Shown here one piece after another: positions 24,632 to 32,228 of a DNA stretch of 35,864 nucleotides. Origin of the DNA: a virus. Numbering within the stretch: the stretch's first letter is position 1; each line of letters opens with the position of its first letter. The notes beneath the pieces were generated by a model. It was not told where the DNA came from, searched no databases, and saw only the letters and a list, made by a program, of their open reading frames with translations. Where the stretch lies: positions 1 to 35,864 of the IMG/VR virus record IMGVR_UViG_3300005647_000003; one strand, written 5' to 3'. Made by a program: the position numbers and the translations under genes.

Positions 24632-24774
24632 ATATCAAACCATTTATCAAGGGCTTGCTCTTTTGTGATTTTGTCTTTTTTCATCCAGCTTTTTATAACT
24701 CCGACGAATAATTCATAATCCCAAACTGCATCGACCTTGCCTTTCCATTCTATTTTTCTAGCTTTTAACATCAT
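24628..24774 (-). CDS. Small hypothetical protein
   Basis: A 48-residue protein starting MMLKARKIEWKGKVDAVWDYE. I placed the start at 24774 (or the next ATG at 24771) because AGGA lies just upstream and because the longer frame to 24828 would begin inside a terminator hairpin. It is mostly helical and basic and is coupled to the next gene by ATGA. Function unknown. Confidence 0.62.
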   Translation of the reverse strand: MMLKARKIEWKGKVDAVWDYELFVGVIKSWMKKDKITKEQALDKWFDI

Positions 24775-24785
24775 AATCCTACTTT

Positions 24786-24855
24786 CAAAAAAGAAGAGAG
24801 CCCCGATAAAGGAGCTCTCTGCAAGCAAATGGGTTTGTCTAACCGAAGTAAGACA
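24786..24855 (-). ncRNA. Possible short RNA: hairpin plus terminator between early genes
   Basis: On the minus strand an extended -10 TGTATAAT (TATAAT at 24866-24861) is followed by a hairpin (12-base arms 24829-24840 with 24851-24862, one mismatch, loop containing UUCG) and then by a terminator: AGAGAGCUCC / GGGGCUCUCU (24811-24820 with 24795-24804) plus TTCTTTTTT. A transcript from about 24855 would be about 70 nt. The -35 is poor, so these may instead be intercistronic hairpins and an attenuator that lowers expression of the last two genes. Confidence 0.5.
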
Positions 24856-24868
24856 ACCCCATTATACA

Positions 24869-25480
24869 CTATTTACCTTGACTTTGGAGCTTTTCTTTGT
24901 TTGCAAACTGTTTTTCACCCCATCTCTTGTCTGCATTGGCCGCTAAAGTGAAGAATGTATAGGTGTCTACAATGACCTCATCTTTAGCACCTTTACGCTT
25001 TTGAGCCCTGTTGGCTTTGACTTCACTTTGAGTGCTAACATCGTAAGTACTGAGAACCTCTAATTCTATCAGTCTTCTCATTGCAATCATTACATCATGG
25101 GCTGGGAATCCCGCAGTCCAGTTAGCAAGGTAGTTTTCCTCTACATCGTCTTCGCCCTCGTTAACCTTGCCTATGGCGTAAGGGATCATCTCCATAAGGT
25201 GATTTACAAGTTCGCCAAATTCCCACTCGAAACCTACTGGCAAAGGCTTAAACTCGACGCTTTTGTCATCATTTATGCCGATTAAACCTAGTTCAACTGC
25301 GCCCCATGCTGCGATATTGAAGTCTATTGGCGATGTTTGGAAGAGTCCGGCGATGCCATTGTCCTCTTGAGTTTCCTTGTTCATGTCTGTTATTTTCTTT
25401 TGAGGGTACTCCCTTACCAGAAAATACATCTTGTGGATATTCTCCATCGTCCTCTTATTGAATTTTGAATTGTCTGCCAT
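24869..25480 (-). CDS. Hypothetical early protein
   Basis: A 203-residue acidic protein with AAGGAGG before its ATG. It appears to be a soluble alpha/beta protein (GIAGLFQTSPIDFNIAAWGAVELGLIGIND; DVMIAMRRLIELEVLSTYDV), with a basic stretch near residue 160 (KANRAQKRKGAKD). It lies nine bases after the exonuclease gene, so it is likely expressed with the recombination module. I do not recognise the family. Confidence 0.75.
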   Translation of the reverse strand: MADNSKFNKRTMENIHKMYFLVREYPQKKITDMNKETQEDNGIAGLFQTSPIDFNIAAWGAVELGLIGINDDKSVEFKPLPVGFEWEFGELVNHLMEMIPYAIGKVNEGEDDVEENYLANWTAGFPAHDVMIAMRRLIELEVLSTYDVSTQSEVKANRAQKRKGAKDEVIVDTYTFFTLAANADKRWGEKQFANKEKLQSQGK

Positions 25481-25488
25481 ATTCCTCC

Positions 25489-26220
25489 TTAGAAATCCTT
25501 AAGTTCATCTTTTGTTATTGTTGGCTTTTCGATAGGGTCTACTGTTAAATCTTTTTCTGCAATAGGGTCCCCTATCTCATGTACCCCATCAAGGTCAAAT
25601 TTTTCCATCACTATTGGTTGTTTTAGGGAGGCCTCAAGGGATTTGAAGTATTCCTTGTCTGGGAACACCCTTATGATTATCATTTTGCCAGTAGTTTCAT
25701 TACAAGCTGCATAATCAGTCCACTTTAAGCCACTAGCGAACATTTGACCCTGACACTGTTTCCAGTGATCTGCTTGGCCATTAGAGACATAAGGCTTTTT
25801 GGTCAATAGCACCTCTGTCCAGTTAGTGTCTTTAAGCCACTTAATCTCAAGATGGCCTTGGGGGTCCTTGATATTTGGCTCTTTTACATTACCATCTGGG
25901 CTTGCTCGGAAGAATTCATTGTACCAACAACCGACTTCTTCAACAGTGTTCCCTGTAACTCTTTCATACTCCTTGCGGGCGAAAGCCTCGAACTCAGTCC
26001 CGTCTCTCATAGCCCCACTAACGAACTTAGAGAATGTTTGGTTAAACTGTCTCTCGAACATCAACTCTTTCTCGTAATCAGCTCGAGCTTTTAATGGTGT
26101 AACTCCATCTTTTTTCGAGACTGCTTCCCAGCGATAGAGGTTGCTTGCTGTAACAACCCCCATCCCAAGACCAATCCACTCTTCGCTCAACTGCGGGGCT
26201 GCCGAGTATTTAAACTTCAT
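25489..26220 (-). CDS. YqaJ/lambda-type exonuclease
   Basis: A 243-residue nuclease. Landmarks of the YqaJ viral recombinase family are present: WIGLGMGVVTASN near the start, RDGTEFEAFARKEYERVTG, the catalytic SPDG aspartate (about D109), the E-x-K pair (LEIKW, about E125 and K127) and the late QCQGQM glutamine. These enzymes degrade one strand of double-stranded DNA to give 3' overhangs for annealing. The start overlaps the SSB-like stop (TAATG), and it works with the SSB-like protein and Sak4-like ATPase upstream. Confidence 0.88.
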   Translation of the reverse strand: MKFKYSAAPQLSEEWIGLGMGVVTASNLYRWEAVSKKDGVTPLKARADYEKELMFERQFNQTFSKFVSGAMRDGTEFEAFARKEYERVTGNTVEEVGCWYNEFFRASPDGNVKEPNIKDPQGHLEIKWLKDTNWTEVLLTKKPYVSNGQADHWKQCQGQMFASGLKWTDYAACNETTGKMIIIRVFPDKEYFKSLEASLKQPIVMEKFDLDGVHEIGDPIAEKDLTVDPIEKPTITKDELKDF

Positions 26221-26780
26221 TAAAAGTCTGCCATGTTTACATCGTCGGCTGCTGTTTCTGCTGGCGCTGCTGCTGGGGCTGAGTCTGAGTCTGCTTCTGG
26301 GGCACTAACTTTTGCTGGTGCTGGCTCATACCCGGTCACATTACGATTGTAGCTATTATAGGTTTTGCCATCTTTAGTGTAGGTTCGGTTAGGGTCTTCT
26401 GAGACTTGATACCAAACTTCCTTTTCAATAAGAGCTTCACAAAGCTTTGCAAGATCTTTAGTTCCTTTAACAGCATCAACTTTCTTAGAGATAGCTTCTT
26501 TGTTCTCTTCTTTAGCGTTGTGCGAGAACATACCCTTAATAGTGTTAAAGCTATATTTACGAGCGCCTGTAGTGTGGAACCATAGACGAGCTTTGCCCTC
26601 TTTTTCGATATTGTCTGGGTCTACTACTACGAATTCTGCGAAGACTCTAGGGTCATCACCCTCTGTCTGGTCAAATTCTACTGAAAGGACTTTAACCTTG
26701 TGTATCCCTAATTCAAAATACGCTCCGCCCATCTCTTCTTTTTCTTCGTCACTAAAACTTACATCTGCTACTTTTGACAT
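26220..26780 (-). CDS. Single-stranded DNA-binding protein-like
   Basis: A 186-residue protein with a beta-rich N-terminal domain of OB style (YFELGIHKVKVLSVEFDQTEGDDPRVFAEFVVVD), a middle helical part and an Ala/Pro/Glu-rich tail ending DDVNMADF. The acidic, phenylalanine-final tail is the classic protein-docking end of SSBs. Good AAGGAG upstream of the ATG. It sits between the paired RNA elements and the exonuclease. A related 'SSAP-partner' phage protein family is an alternative to true SSB. Confidence 0.72.
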   Translation of the reverse strand: MSKVADVSFSDEEKEEMGGAYFELGIHKVKVLSVEFDQTEGDDPRVFAEFVVVDPDNIEKEGKARLWFHTTGARKYSFNTIKGMFSHNAKEENKEAISKKVDAVKGTKDLAKLCEALIEKEVWYQVSEDPNRTYTKDGKTYNSYNRNVTGYEPAPAKVSAPEADSDSAPAAAPAETAADDVNMADF

Positions 26781-26801
26781 AATTGTCTCCTTATCTTATT
26801 T

Positions 26802-26960
26802 AATTAGTAAAGCCAGTGCAAGTGACTAGCGTTTTTAAGTGGCGTATTTTTAATATCCAGACCGGCTGGAGTGCGCGTTGGCTGCCACCGTCATGGTTGC
26901 CCAACTAGCGTAGCGCTGACTAGTTAAGTCAGTTACTCACCTGCAACAGCTTTACTAATT
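26802..26960 (-). ncRNA. Structured element B (159 nt) with long closing stem
   Basis: On the minus strand the element starts AATTAGTAAAGC and ends GCTTTACTAATT, a perfect 12-bp stem. The stem continues inward through two wobble pairs and a mismatch to TGCAGGTGA / TCACTTGCA, about 23 pairs in all. Inside are hairpins CTGACT-TAACT-AGTCAG, GTTGG/CCAAC and TCCAG-CCGGT-CTGGA. No reading frame of note is present. It ends 21 bases before the SSB-like start codon, leaving just room for its Shine-Dalgarno. Confidence 0.62.
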
Positions 26961-26978
26961 TGTTAATTTACTTTATTT

Positions 26979-27138
26979 ATATGGACTGCTATCAGGGGTC
27001 GGCTTCGATCTGATTTTTCCTTGCCTAAGCGCGAATTCTATCACCATTATTGGCTGGTTTGTCTACTGGCTGGGATCTTGGTATAAAACTTTCTTAAGGA
27101 GTTCTATACCTCAACCGACCACCCATAGCAGTCCATAT
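26979..27138 (-). ncRNA. Structured element A (160 nt) with perfect 14-bp closing stem
   Basis: ATATGGACTGCTAT at 26979-26992 pairs perfectly with ATAGCAGTCCATAT at 27125-27138. Inside this stem GGTCGG pairs with CCGACC, and a further hairpin GGTATA...TATACC (27080-27110) has an additional AACT/AGTT step. It begins six bases after the stop of the Sak4-like gene and is followed by element B after 18 bases. Both elements are followed on the plus strand by TTGTTAATT. Function unknown. Confidence 0.65.
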
Positions 27139-27144
27139 TGTTAA

Positions 27145-27753
27145 TTATTGTTTACTACCTTGGAACTTTTTGATTGCGTCATCTACCAATTTTATGTCGT
27201 TAGGTATTGTCGCCTTATCAAACATTCCCATTGGTGATTTAACACCTTTGCCATCGGTTCTGACTCTGAACACAAACTCATCATCTACAATTTCGTTTGT
27301 AATCACTATGTTAGTCAGACCCTCAAGCACAATCTTCTCTGACAGCATTTTGCCAGTAGTCTTAAACCTTAGTTTGCCGTCCTCTTCTTCCGAAGCGTGA
27401 GCTAACAGGTAAAAGGTCTGGTCACTATCTTTGTCGATTATGCGTTTGAAAACTTGGAACATGTTACCGGCCATTTGTGTAAACTTGGCATAACCAGTTT
27501 CACCAACCCTGTTCATTTCCTCAAAGCTCATCATGTAGTTGATATCATCAATAACTATAATAGGCTTTTTACTTTTTTCAATGACATTGAACACATCAAT
27601 GTAGGTTTTAGGTACTATAGTACTCAAGTCATGCTTGAATGGTAAATCCTTACCACTGCACAAAACTACTGCTGCTTCTTTCTTGTTTAAATTCCGCAGT
27701 GAACTAGATTTACCAGTACCACTCGCAGAAATTACTAATACTAGATTAGCCAT
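27145..27753 (-). CDS. Sak4-like RecA-fold ATPase (single-strand annealing)
   Basis: A 202-residue P-loop ATPase starting MANLVLVISASGTGKSSS; I chose ATG 27753 because GGAGG lies six bases upstream, rather than the longer frame to 27774. Walker A is SGTGKS (about residues 11-16) and Walker B is IIVIDD (about 65-70); YLLAHASEEEDGKLRFKTTG is the later sensor-like segment. This is the layout of phage AAA_24/Sak4 proteins, RecA-core ATPases that help anneal DNA with SSB. It neighbours SSB-like and exonuclease genes, as expected. Confidence 0.85.
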   Translation of the reverse strand: MANLVLVISASGTGKSSSLRNLNKKEAAVVLCSGKDLPFKHDLSTIVPKTYIDVFNVIEKSKKPIIVIDDINYMMSFEEMNRVGETGYAKFTQMAGNMFQVFKRIIDKDSDQTFYLLAHASEEEDGKLRFKTTGKMLSEKIVLEGLTNIVITNEIVDDEFVFRVRTDGKGVKSPMGMFDKATIPNDIKLVDDAIKKFQGSKQ

Positions 27754-27907
27754 TTTTGACCTCCACTTTCTCATTCATCTTGTCCCTAATCATGGCGCGG
27801 ATAATCTGGCTTCTAGTCAGATCTTTCTCGTCCATGAAATCATTCAGCCAGTCGTCTTGCGACTTTGGCAGGGTGAATGTTCTGTTTATTAATTTGTCCT
27901 CAGGCAT
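27746..27907 (-). CDS. Ribbon-helix-helix DNA-binding protein
   Basis: A 53-residue protein missed by length cut-offs. A beta strand (NRTFTLPKSQ) is followed by two helices (DDWLNDFMDEKD and TRSQIIRAMIRDKMNE), the CopG/Arc arrangement in which the strand of a dimer reads the DNA. AAGGAG lies six bases before its ATG, its start overlaps the helicase stop (TAATG) and its end overlaps the Sak4-like start. A likely operator for such a protein is the palindrome at 33612-33628, but that link is inference. Confidence 0.8.
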   Translation of the reverse strand: MPEDKLINRTFTLPKSQDDWLNDFMDEKDLTRSQIIRAMIRDKMNEKVEVKNG

Positions 27908-29142
27908 TATTTACTCCTTCCTGATCTTAGTTTTTTATCGAACTCTCGGATGTTTTCGTCCATTCTGAACGCCTCACCCCCAAGCCCCACAAGGAACAGC
28001 CCATCCAAGCTCCTAACCCGACTCAGGGCTACATAGCCCATGCCCGGGGTAAAAGCTTTGCTAAGGTCGACCTCTGCAGAGTCTAAGCTCATCCCCTGCG
28101 ACTTGTGAACTGTTACAGCCCAGGCAAGTCTCAAAGGATATTGCTTAACTTCTGCTATTACCACCTGTCCTTGCTCATCGTAAGATTTCCAAGAGTGTTC
28201 TACGACATGGATTTTCTTGCCATCGTCAGTCACTACTAGAGGTACATTGCCGTCAAATCCGGTTATTCTACCTCTAGTCCCATTCACAAAACCCTCTTCC
28301 CAGTTATTGGCCACAAACATCACCTCAGCACCAACAGCTAGGTACAAAATATCTGGGGCTAATATACCCCTTTTCATAGCCTTGACCCTGTAACCGTCAC
28401 CACTCTCAGTCATTCTGTAAGACTTGATAGGAGTGCCTAAAGCTTCTAGCTTTTGGTGATTCATTTGGTCGACATCTTTATTGTGGGTATACAGTCGGGT
28501 GATTTCTTCCGGAGGGGACTGACCAACCCTGGTCTCAAGTGTCTGTATCTCATCGTCCGAAAAGTCTCCCTCTCTCATTGACTGCAGCAACCCAAGTAGC
28601 TTATCGTCTGCACCTTGCCTGTGTTGCTCTGTCAAATAGGCAACTTCAAGGTCTAACGACTTCCATGCCTCGCTCTCGTGAGAAAAGCTTGGGTCATCAT
28701 TTTGCGACACTGGGGGGAGCTGGAACAGGTCACCGACAAGAATAACTTGGAGCCCGCCGAACGGCTTATCGTTTCTTCTTATCATACGAGCTGCCCTGTC
28801 TATCATGTCGAGATAGTAACCCGGCAACATGGATATCTCATCAATAATCAAGATATCACATCGCCGGTATTTATCTGCTATATAAGGCTTGTAGCTCATA
28901 GTATCAAGCTCATGGTCCTTTATACTGGTTTTTATACCAAGGCCACTCCAAGAGTGCACAGTAATGCCGTCTATGTGACTGGCTGCAATCCCAGTAGATG
29001 CAGTAATAGCCAGTCTCTTGCCAAGGTCCCGCGAGTGCTTGATAAACTTTGTTAATGTATAAGTTTTCCCTGCACCTGGTTCACCAGTCAAGAATAAACT
29101 CTTGCCGTCCAACATCATTTCTATTGCTTTGTCCTGGGTCAT
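27907..29142 (-). CDS. Pif1/RecD-like SF1 helicase
   Basis: A 411-residue helicase. Walker A GEPGAGKT (residues 20-27), motif Ia TASTGIAASHI (about 48-58), Walker B IIDEISM (about 99-105), motif III LVGDLFQLPPV (about 135-145), motif IV region (EQHRQ), then the C-terminal RLAWAVTVHKSQGMSLDSAEVDL and YVALSRVRSLDGL motifs. The TVHKSQG plus VALSR pair is the mark of Pif1 and RecD2-type 5'-3' helicases. It probably unwinds recombination or replication intermediates. The start is one base from the upstream stop. Confidence 0.93.
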   Translation of the reverse strand: MTQDKAIEMMLDGKSLFLTGEPGAGKTYTLTKFIKHSRDLGKRLAITASTGIAASHIDGITVHSWSGLGIKTSIKDHELDTMSYKPYIADKYRRCDILIIDEISMLPGYYLDMIDRAARMIRRNDKPFGGLQVILVGDLFQLPPVSQNDDPSFSHESEAWKSLDLEVAYLTEQHRQGADDKLLGLLQSMREGDFSDDEIQTLETRVGQSPPEEITRLYTHNKDVDQMNHQKLEALGTPIKSYRMTESGDGYRVKAMKRGILAPDILYLAVGAEVMFVANNWEEGFVNGTRGRITGFDGNVPLVVTDDGKKIHVVEHSWKSYDEQGQVVIAEVKQYPLRLAWAVTVHKSQGMSLDSAEVDLSKAFTPGMGYVALSRVRSLDGLFLVGLGGEAFRMDENIREFDKKLRSGRSK

Positions 29143-29427
29143 TTATCGCCTATACATATCTAGCGCTTCATCATCGCAGTCAACTAACTTTCTGATATTT
29201 GGAACGCCTCTAAGTTTATTGCCACTTTCTCGGACAAACTTTTCGTCCTTGTCTGCAAAATGCACATATATACACCAGTCATGTATTTCACCACGACAGG
29301 CGACCCACCTGAGCATTTTGCCAGTATTATCGACATTGATTCCCTCTGCGCTATCTAGCACTAATCCAGTGTCTATTATACTACCAGCTTCCATCTCTTT
29401 AAGAGACTTAATCGTCAATTTTTCCAT
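29143..29427 (-). CDS. Hypothetical early protein
   Basis: A 94-residue protein from the ATG at 29427 (MEKLTIKSLKEMEAGSIIDTG), preferred over a start 39 bases upstream because AAAGGG lies at a normal distance. The sequence KMLRWVACRGEIHDWCIYVHFADKDEKFVRESGNKL suggests a small alpha/beta fold with two cysteines. It sits between two helicase-related genes. No family recognised. Confidence 0.72.
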   Translation of the reverse strand: MEKLTIKSLKEMEAGSIIDTGLVLDSAEGINVDNTGKMLRWVACRGEIHDWCIYVHFADKDEKFVRESGNKLRGVPNIRKLVDCDDEALDMYRR

Positions 29428-29469
29428 TTGTAAACCCTTTGCTTGTTTATGATTTAATAGTACCACGCC

Positions 29470-29700
29470 TTACTGAGCCTTGTCAACGACTTTTCTTGGT
29501 TTCTGGTCTTTGAACTTGCTCCTCTCTGCAGTGTGTATTGTTTTTGACTTTTTTGTTAGAGTGAATTGAACCATCTTTGTTTCTTCGCCAAACAGACCAA
29601 CCTGCCAATGCGTGCTGACTATATAGACATGTCTCCAAGTACCGTCCACCTCTATATATTTTCGGAACTCTCCTGTTGGTACTTGGATATTTTCATTCAT
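29470..29700 (-). CDS. Hypothetical early protein
   Basis: A 76-residue basic protein (EFRKYIEVDGTWRHVYIVSTHWQVGLFGEETKMVQFTL, then a Lys-rich end KSKTIHTAERSKFKDQKPRKVV). Beta-strand-rich first half with a basic tail; could bind nucleic acid. The start overlaps the SF2 helicase stop (ATGA). Family unknown. Confidence 0.72.
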   Translation of the reverse strand: MNENIQVPTGEFRKYIEVDGTWRHVYIVSTHWQVGLFGEETKMVQFTLTKKSKTIHTAERSKFKDQKPRKVVDKAQ

Positions 29701-30956
29701 TTATTGTCCTGTTCTAACTTGTTGAACCATTGTGCTAATTGGAAGTCGTTCTTGCCTCTTAGCGTTTCGTAGATTTCTGCCTCTATCGAACTTGGTGTCC
29801 TGAAATTGTAAAAAGTTGTTTTTTCCTTTTGACCATTCCGGTAGACTCGGCCAATCGACTGCAAGTAATCCGCGAATGAATATGTTGGGCTAAAATATAC
29901 AACCTGTGTTGCATAAGTCATTTCAACGCCAGTAGAGCCTGACCTATAGTGTGAAAGAGTGACAGAGTTTTTAACTCCTGCCCAATCTTCTTTCTTTGGT
30001 AGCTCGTGCTTCTCGCCGTCCATTCTAAAAACCACTTTGTCTTTCAAGTCTTTTTTAGCTAACATCTTCAATATTTCTTCACGCTCTGAAACATAGTTGT
30101 AGAATATAACAACATTTTCAGTCGTTCCGACAAGAAGATCTTGTAAGTAAGAAAGTTTCGGGCTGGTAAGTGTCTGGCGTAGGGCGTGGGCTAGTGCCGG
30201 GGCGCTGTCCAAAACTTCGCCATCATCGTTTTTTCTGTCCAAGATAGTTTTGACATATTTTGCTGGTCGCTTGAAATTAACGCCAACGAATGTTCGTTCT
30301 GGCATGTCAAGCGCGTCTGCTTTGTCTAGCTTCTTGCTGATAGACTGCCACTGTTGAGTTAGCTCGTCTTTTCTGTGGTAGTCCACAATCTCGGGGAATC
30401 CTTTGTAATCCTCGATTTGACAATATCGCTTTTTAAAGTGGGTGATGTGCTTAACAAAACCAAATATTTTGGAGTAGTTAGCAAAATCAATCCAGCCGTT
30501 CGGCAATGGTGTCGCTGATAGACCTATAAAGAAGTCTGCATCTTTAGTGGCTGCGAATACTCGCTTGCCTATGCCTGACTGTGGGTTCTTGGCTCTGTGT
30601 ACCTCATCGCATATAACAGCATGTTGTACGCCACCAAACTTAGGAACAAACTGGTGCCAGATAGCTCGGCCGCCAGCCTTGAATTGCTTTACGCTTGGGT
30701 CTCGGCTGAACTTCTCATAACTGAATATTTGGTACTCAGGCTCGTTACCTGCTCCGAAATACTCGGTTATCTCGCGTTCCCAGTCGCCTGTTCTTATCTT
30801 TGAGGCTGGTGCTAAGATCAATAGTGGTTGCTTGCTGTGCTCTTTGTAGTGGGCTAGAGACATGAATGTTTTGCCTGTGCCTGTGTCTGCTGCCATGATT
30901 GCTCTAGGAGCTAAATCTGACAGATATTTCTTTTGGTAGTCGTATAGTTCAATCAT
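29697..30956 (-). CDS. SF2 DNA helicase/translocase (SNF2/DEAD-type)
   Basis: A 419-residue protein with a full two-lobe SF2 engine: Q-like YDYQKKYL, Walker A ADTGTGKT (about 23-30), motif Ia LILAPASKI, motif II DEVH (117-120), motif III GLSATP (about 145-150), then the second lobe with motif IV (VVIFYNYVSEREEIL), motif V (SGSTGVEMTYA) and motif VI (QSIGRVYRNGQ). The arginine-ending motif VI is typical of SNF2-like translocases seen in many phages. AAGGAAAGGAA precedes the ATG. Likely replication or recombination remodelling. Confidence 0.92.
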   Translation of the reverse strand: MIELYDYQKKYLSDLAPRAIMAADTGTGKTFMSLAHYKEHSKQPLLILAPASKIRTGDWEREITEYFGAGNEPEYQIFSYEKFSRDPSVKQFKAGGRAIWHQFVPKFGGVQHAVICDEVHRAKNPQSGIGKRVFAATKDADFFIGLSATPLPNGWIDFANYSKIFGFVKHITHFKKRYCQIEDYKGFPEIVDYHRKDELTQQWQSISKKLDKADALDMPERTFVGVNFKRPAKYVKTILDRKNDDGEVLDSAPALAHALRQTLTSPKLSYLQDLLVGTTENVVIFYNYVSEREEILKMLAKKDLKDKVVFRMDGEKHELPKKEDWAGVKNSVTLSHYRSGSTGVEMTYATQVVYFSPTYSFADYLQSIGRVYRNGQKEKTTFYNFRTPSSIEAEIYETLRGKNDFQLAQWFNKLEQDNK

Positions 30957-30968
30957 GGTTTCCTTTCC

Positions 30969-31220
30969 TTATTTCTTCTTAGTTGGTTTTTTCTTCTTCT
31001 TCGCAGTTACTGTAACTTTGGTCGGTTTCTTGTTGCCGTCCTTGACTTTGATTATCTTGCCATGACCTCGGGCCATGTCTGCATACATATTGCAAGTGTC
31101 GACTAAGTCGTTGTACTTATGTTTCAACTCGGTCAATTCTTCAAGATATTGTTCGTTCTCGACTCTCAACAAATCAATTTCAGGGTCTTCGCCTAAAAGT
31201 TTATCAATTATCTTCTTCAT
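30969..31220 (-). CDS. Small coiled-coil protein with Lys-rich tail
   Basis: An 83-residue protein with a leucine-rich coiled coil (DLLRVENEQYLEELTELKHKYNDL, about residues 17-40) and a poly-lysine end (TAKKKKKPTKKK). GAGGA is upstream of the ATG. Overlaps the zinc-finger gene by 17 bases. A DNA- or RNA-binding dimer is a fair guess. Function unknown. Confidence 0.72.
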   Translation of the reverse strand: MKKIIDKLLGEDPEIDLLRVENEQYLEELTELKHKYNDLVDTCNMYADMARGHGKIIKVKDGNKKPTKVTVTAKKKKKPTKKK

Positions 31221-31515
31221 CGTTGTCGTCCTCTAATAGTCTTTCTACTAGTGCTATTAAAGCGTGGGCCATAGCTTTGTTAATCTCTATATTGATAGTG
31301 TCAGAGTCGTGCAGCTTATCTGCCTTTGCCAATGCCTCTCTAGCTAGTTTTAAGTTGATATTGTTACTCAAGGGTGGTGTTTCCTTTCCTTTTACTTTAA
31401 TTGGTGACCTCGGGACAATTCTTACAGCTTCACAGTGTTCTAGGTGCTTGTCCAATATGAACTGGGTCCATAAGCTCCTGTTACATCTGTGACAGATGAA
31501 AGTTTCTTCTTCCAT
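31204..31515 (-). CDS. Small C2H2-like zinc-finger protein
   Basis: A 103-residue protein with a CHRC pair (about residues 8-11) and an H...H/C set (DKHLEHC, about 22-28), a single zinc finger. The rest is helical (NLKLAREALAKADKLHDSDTINIEINKAMAHALIALVERL) with an acidic end. A GGGGG run precedes the ATG. Probably a nucleic-acid-binding regulator in the early operon. Confidence 0.75.
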   Translation of the reverse strand: MEEETFICHRCNRSLWTQFILDKHLEHCEAVRIVPRSPIKVKGKETPPLSNNINLKLAREALAKADKLHDSDTINIEINKAMAHALIALVERLLEDDNDEEDN

Positions 31516-32112
31516 TTATTTACCCCCGTAGTGTGTTACATAAATATAATCACCTCTGAAAGGCATTACAGAAATTCCAATGGTCTCATGGTTGGGGTTA
31601 AACATATTTTCCGCATGGCTAGGGCTTAACTCCCACTGTGGGACTACATCGTCAACGCTGTCAAAGTCCCAAGCCAAATTCTCTGAAACATCTTTACCCC
31701 AGCCTAAATTCCTAGGGAATGAATACCAGGTTGTGCCGTTGGGGTTGTTATGTGCCCAATAGTCAAACTCGATATGGTCCAAAGCTTTTAAGTCTGCTGA
31801 TTGCTCTAGTATTGAATTATATACTACAGCCTCAAGCCCTCGCTCTGCTCTTATCTCGTTAATGTCTTCAAATATGTCTGCCTCAAGGTCGTCTACAGTT
31901 GGGGGCGCTACTTCTGGCTCGTTGACTGTCTCGTCTACTACTTCGTGATGTATACAGGCGCTGTCTCCGTTAATGTCGATGGCCTTGTATTCGTCCTCGA
32001 AACAGTCAAACGATGTTGAGGGTTTCTGGCCTCCGCCTGTCAACGCCACTAGAACGATGATAGATACTACCAACGAGACTAGTGTTATTATTAGTTTTTC
32101 TCTAGTTGTCAT
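31516..32112 (-). CDS. Membrane-anchored CAP/SCP-domain protein (YkwD-like)
   Basis: A 198-residue protein. Residues about 7-24 form a membrane anchor (LIITLVSLVVSIIVLVAL) after a short basic start; a linker with two cysteines (DCFEDEY, DSACIHHE) follows. The C-terminal part is a CAP domain: DINEIRAERGLEAVVYN, the YWAHNNPNGTTWYSF histidine segment, VSENLAWDF and SHAENMFNPNHETIGISV. These are the ordered motifs of bacterial CAP proteins, which act outside the cell. AAGGAG precedes its ATG. Early expression suggests changing the infected cell surface rather than lysis. Confidence 0.87.
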   Translation of the reverse strand: MTTREKLIITLVSLVVSIIVLVALTGGGQKPSTSFDCFEDEYKAIDINGDSACIHHEVVDETVNEPEVAPPTVDDLEADIFEDINEIRAERGLEAVVYNSILEQSADLKALDHIEFDYWAHNNPNGTTWYSFPRNLGWGKDVSENLAWDFDSVDDVVPQWELSPSHAENMFNPNHETIGISVMPFRGDYIYVTHYGGK

Positions 32113-32228
32113 ATTCTCCTTTGATTAATTTAAGTCGAGTGGGCGCAAGAGTTTCTAAATTGCTGTCTTTTATAGATTAGCCGTACAAAAATGCGAAAGA
32201 AAAGCACTGGCTATCACCCACGAAATTA
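32113..32228 (-). other. 116-base gap with weak structure
   Basis: No gene is visible. On the minus strand GTGGG and CCCAC bracket about 75 bases and AGCC/GGCT lies inside. A -10-like TATAAA without a good -35 precedes the CAP gene. A leader or weak promoter for the CAP-domain gene is possible. Confidence 0.3.

Noticed and set aside
24775-24828. Upstream extension of the small gene at 24628-24774 to a start at 24828
   Set aside because: The extension would be encoded by a Rho-independent terminator hairpin and its T run.
26979-27138. tmRNA or tRNA-like gene, because of GGGGTCGGCTTCGAT near the start of element A on the plus strand
   Set aside because: There is no matching 3' acceptor with a T-arm and CCA, no tag reading frame, and the closing stem is unlike tmRNA.
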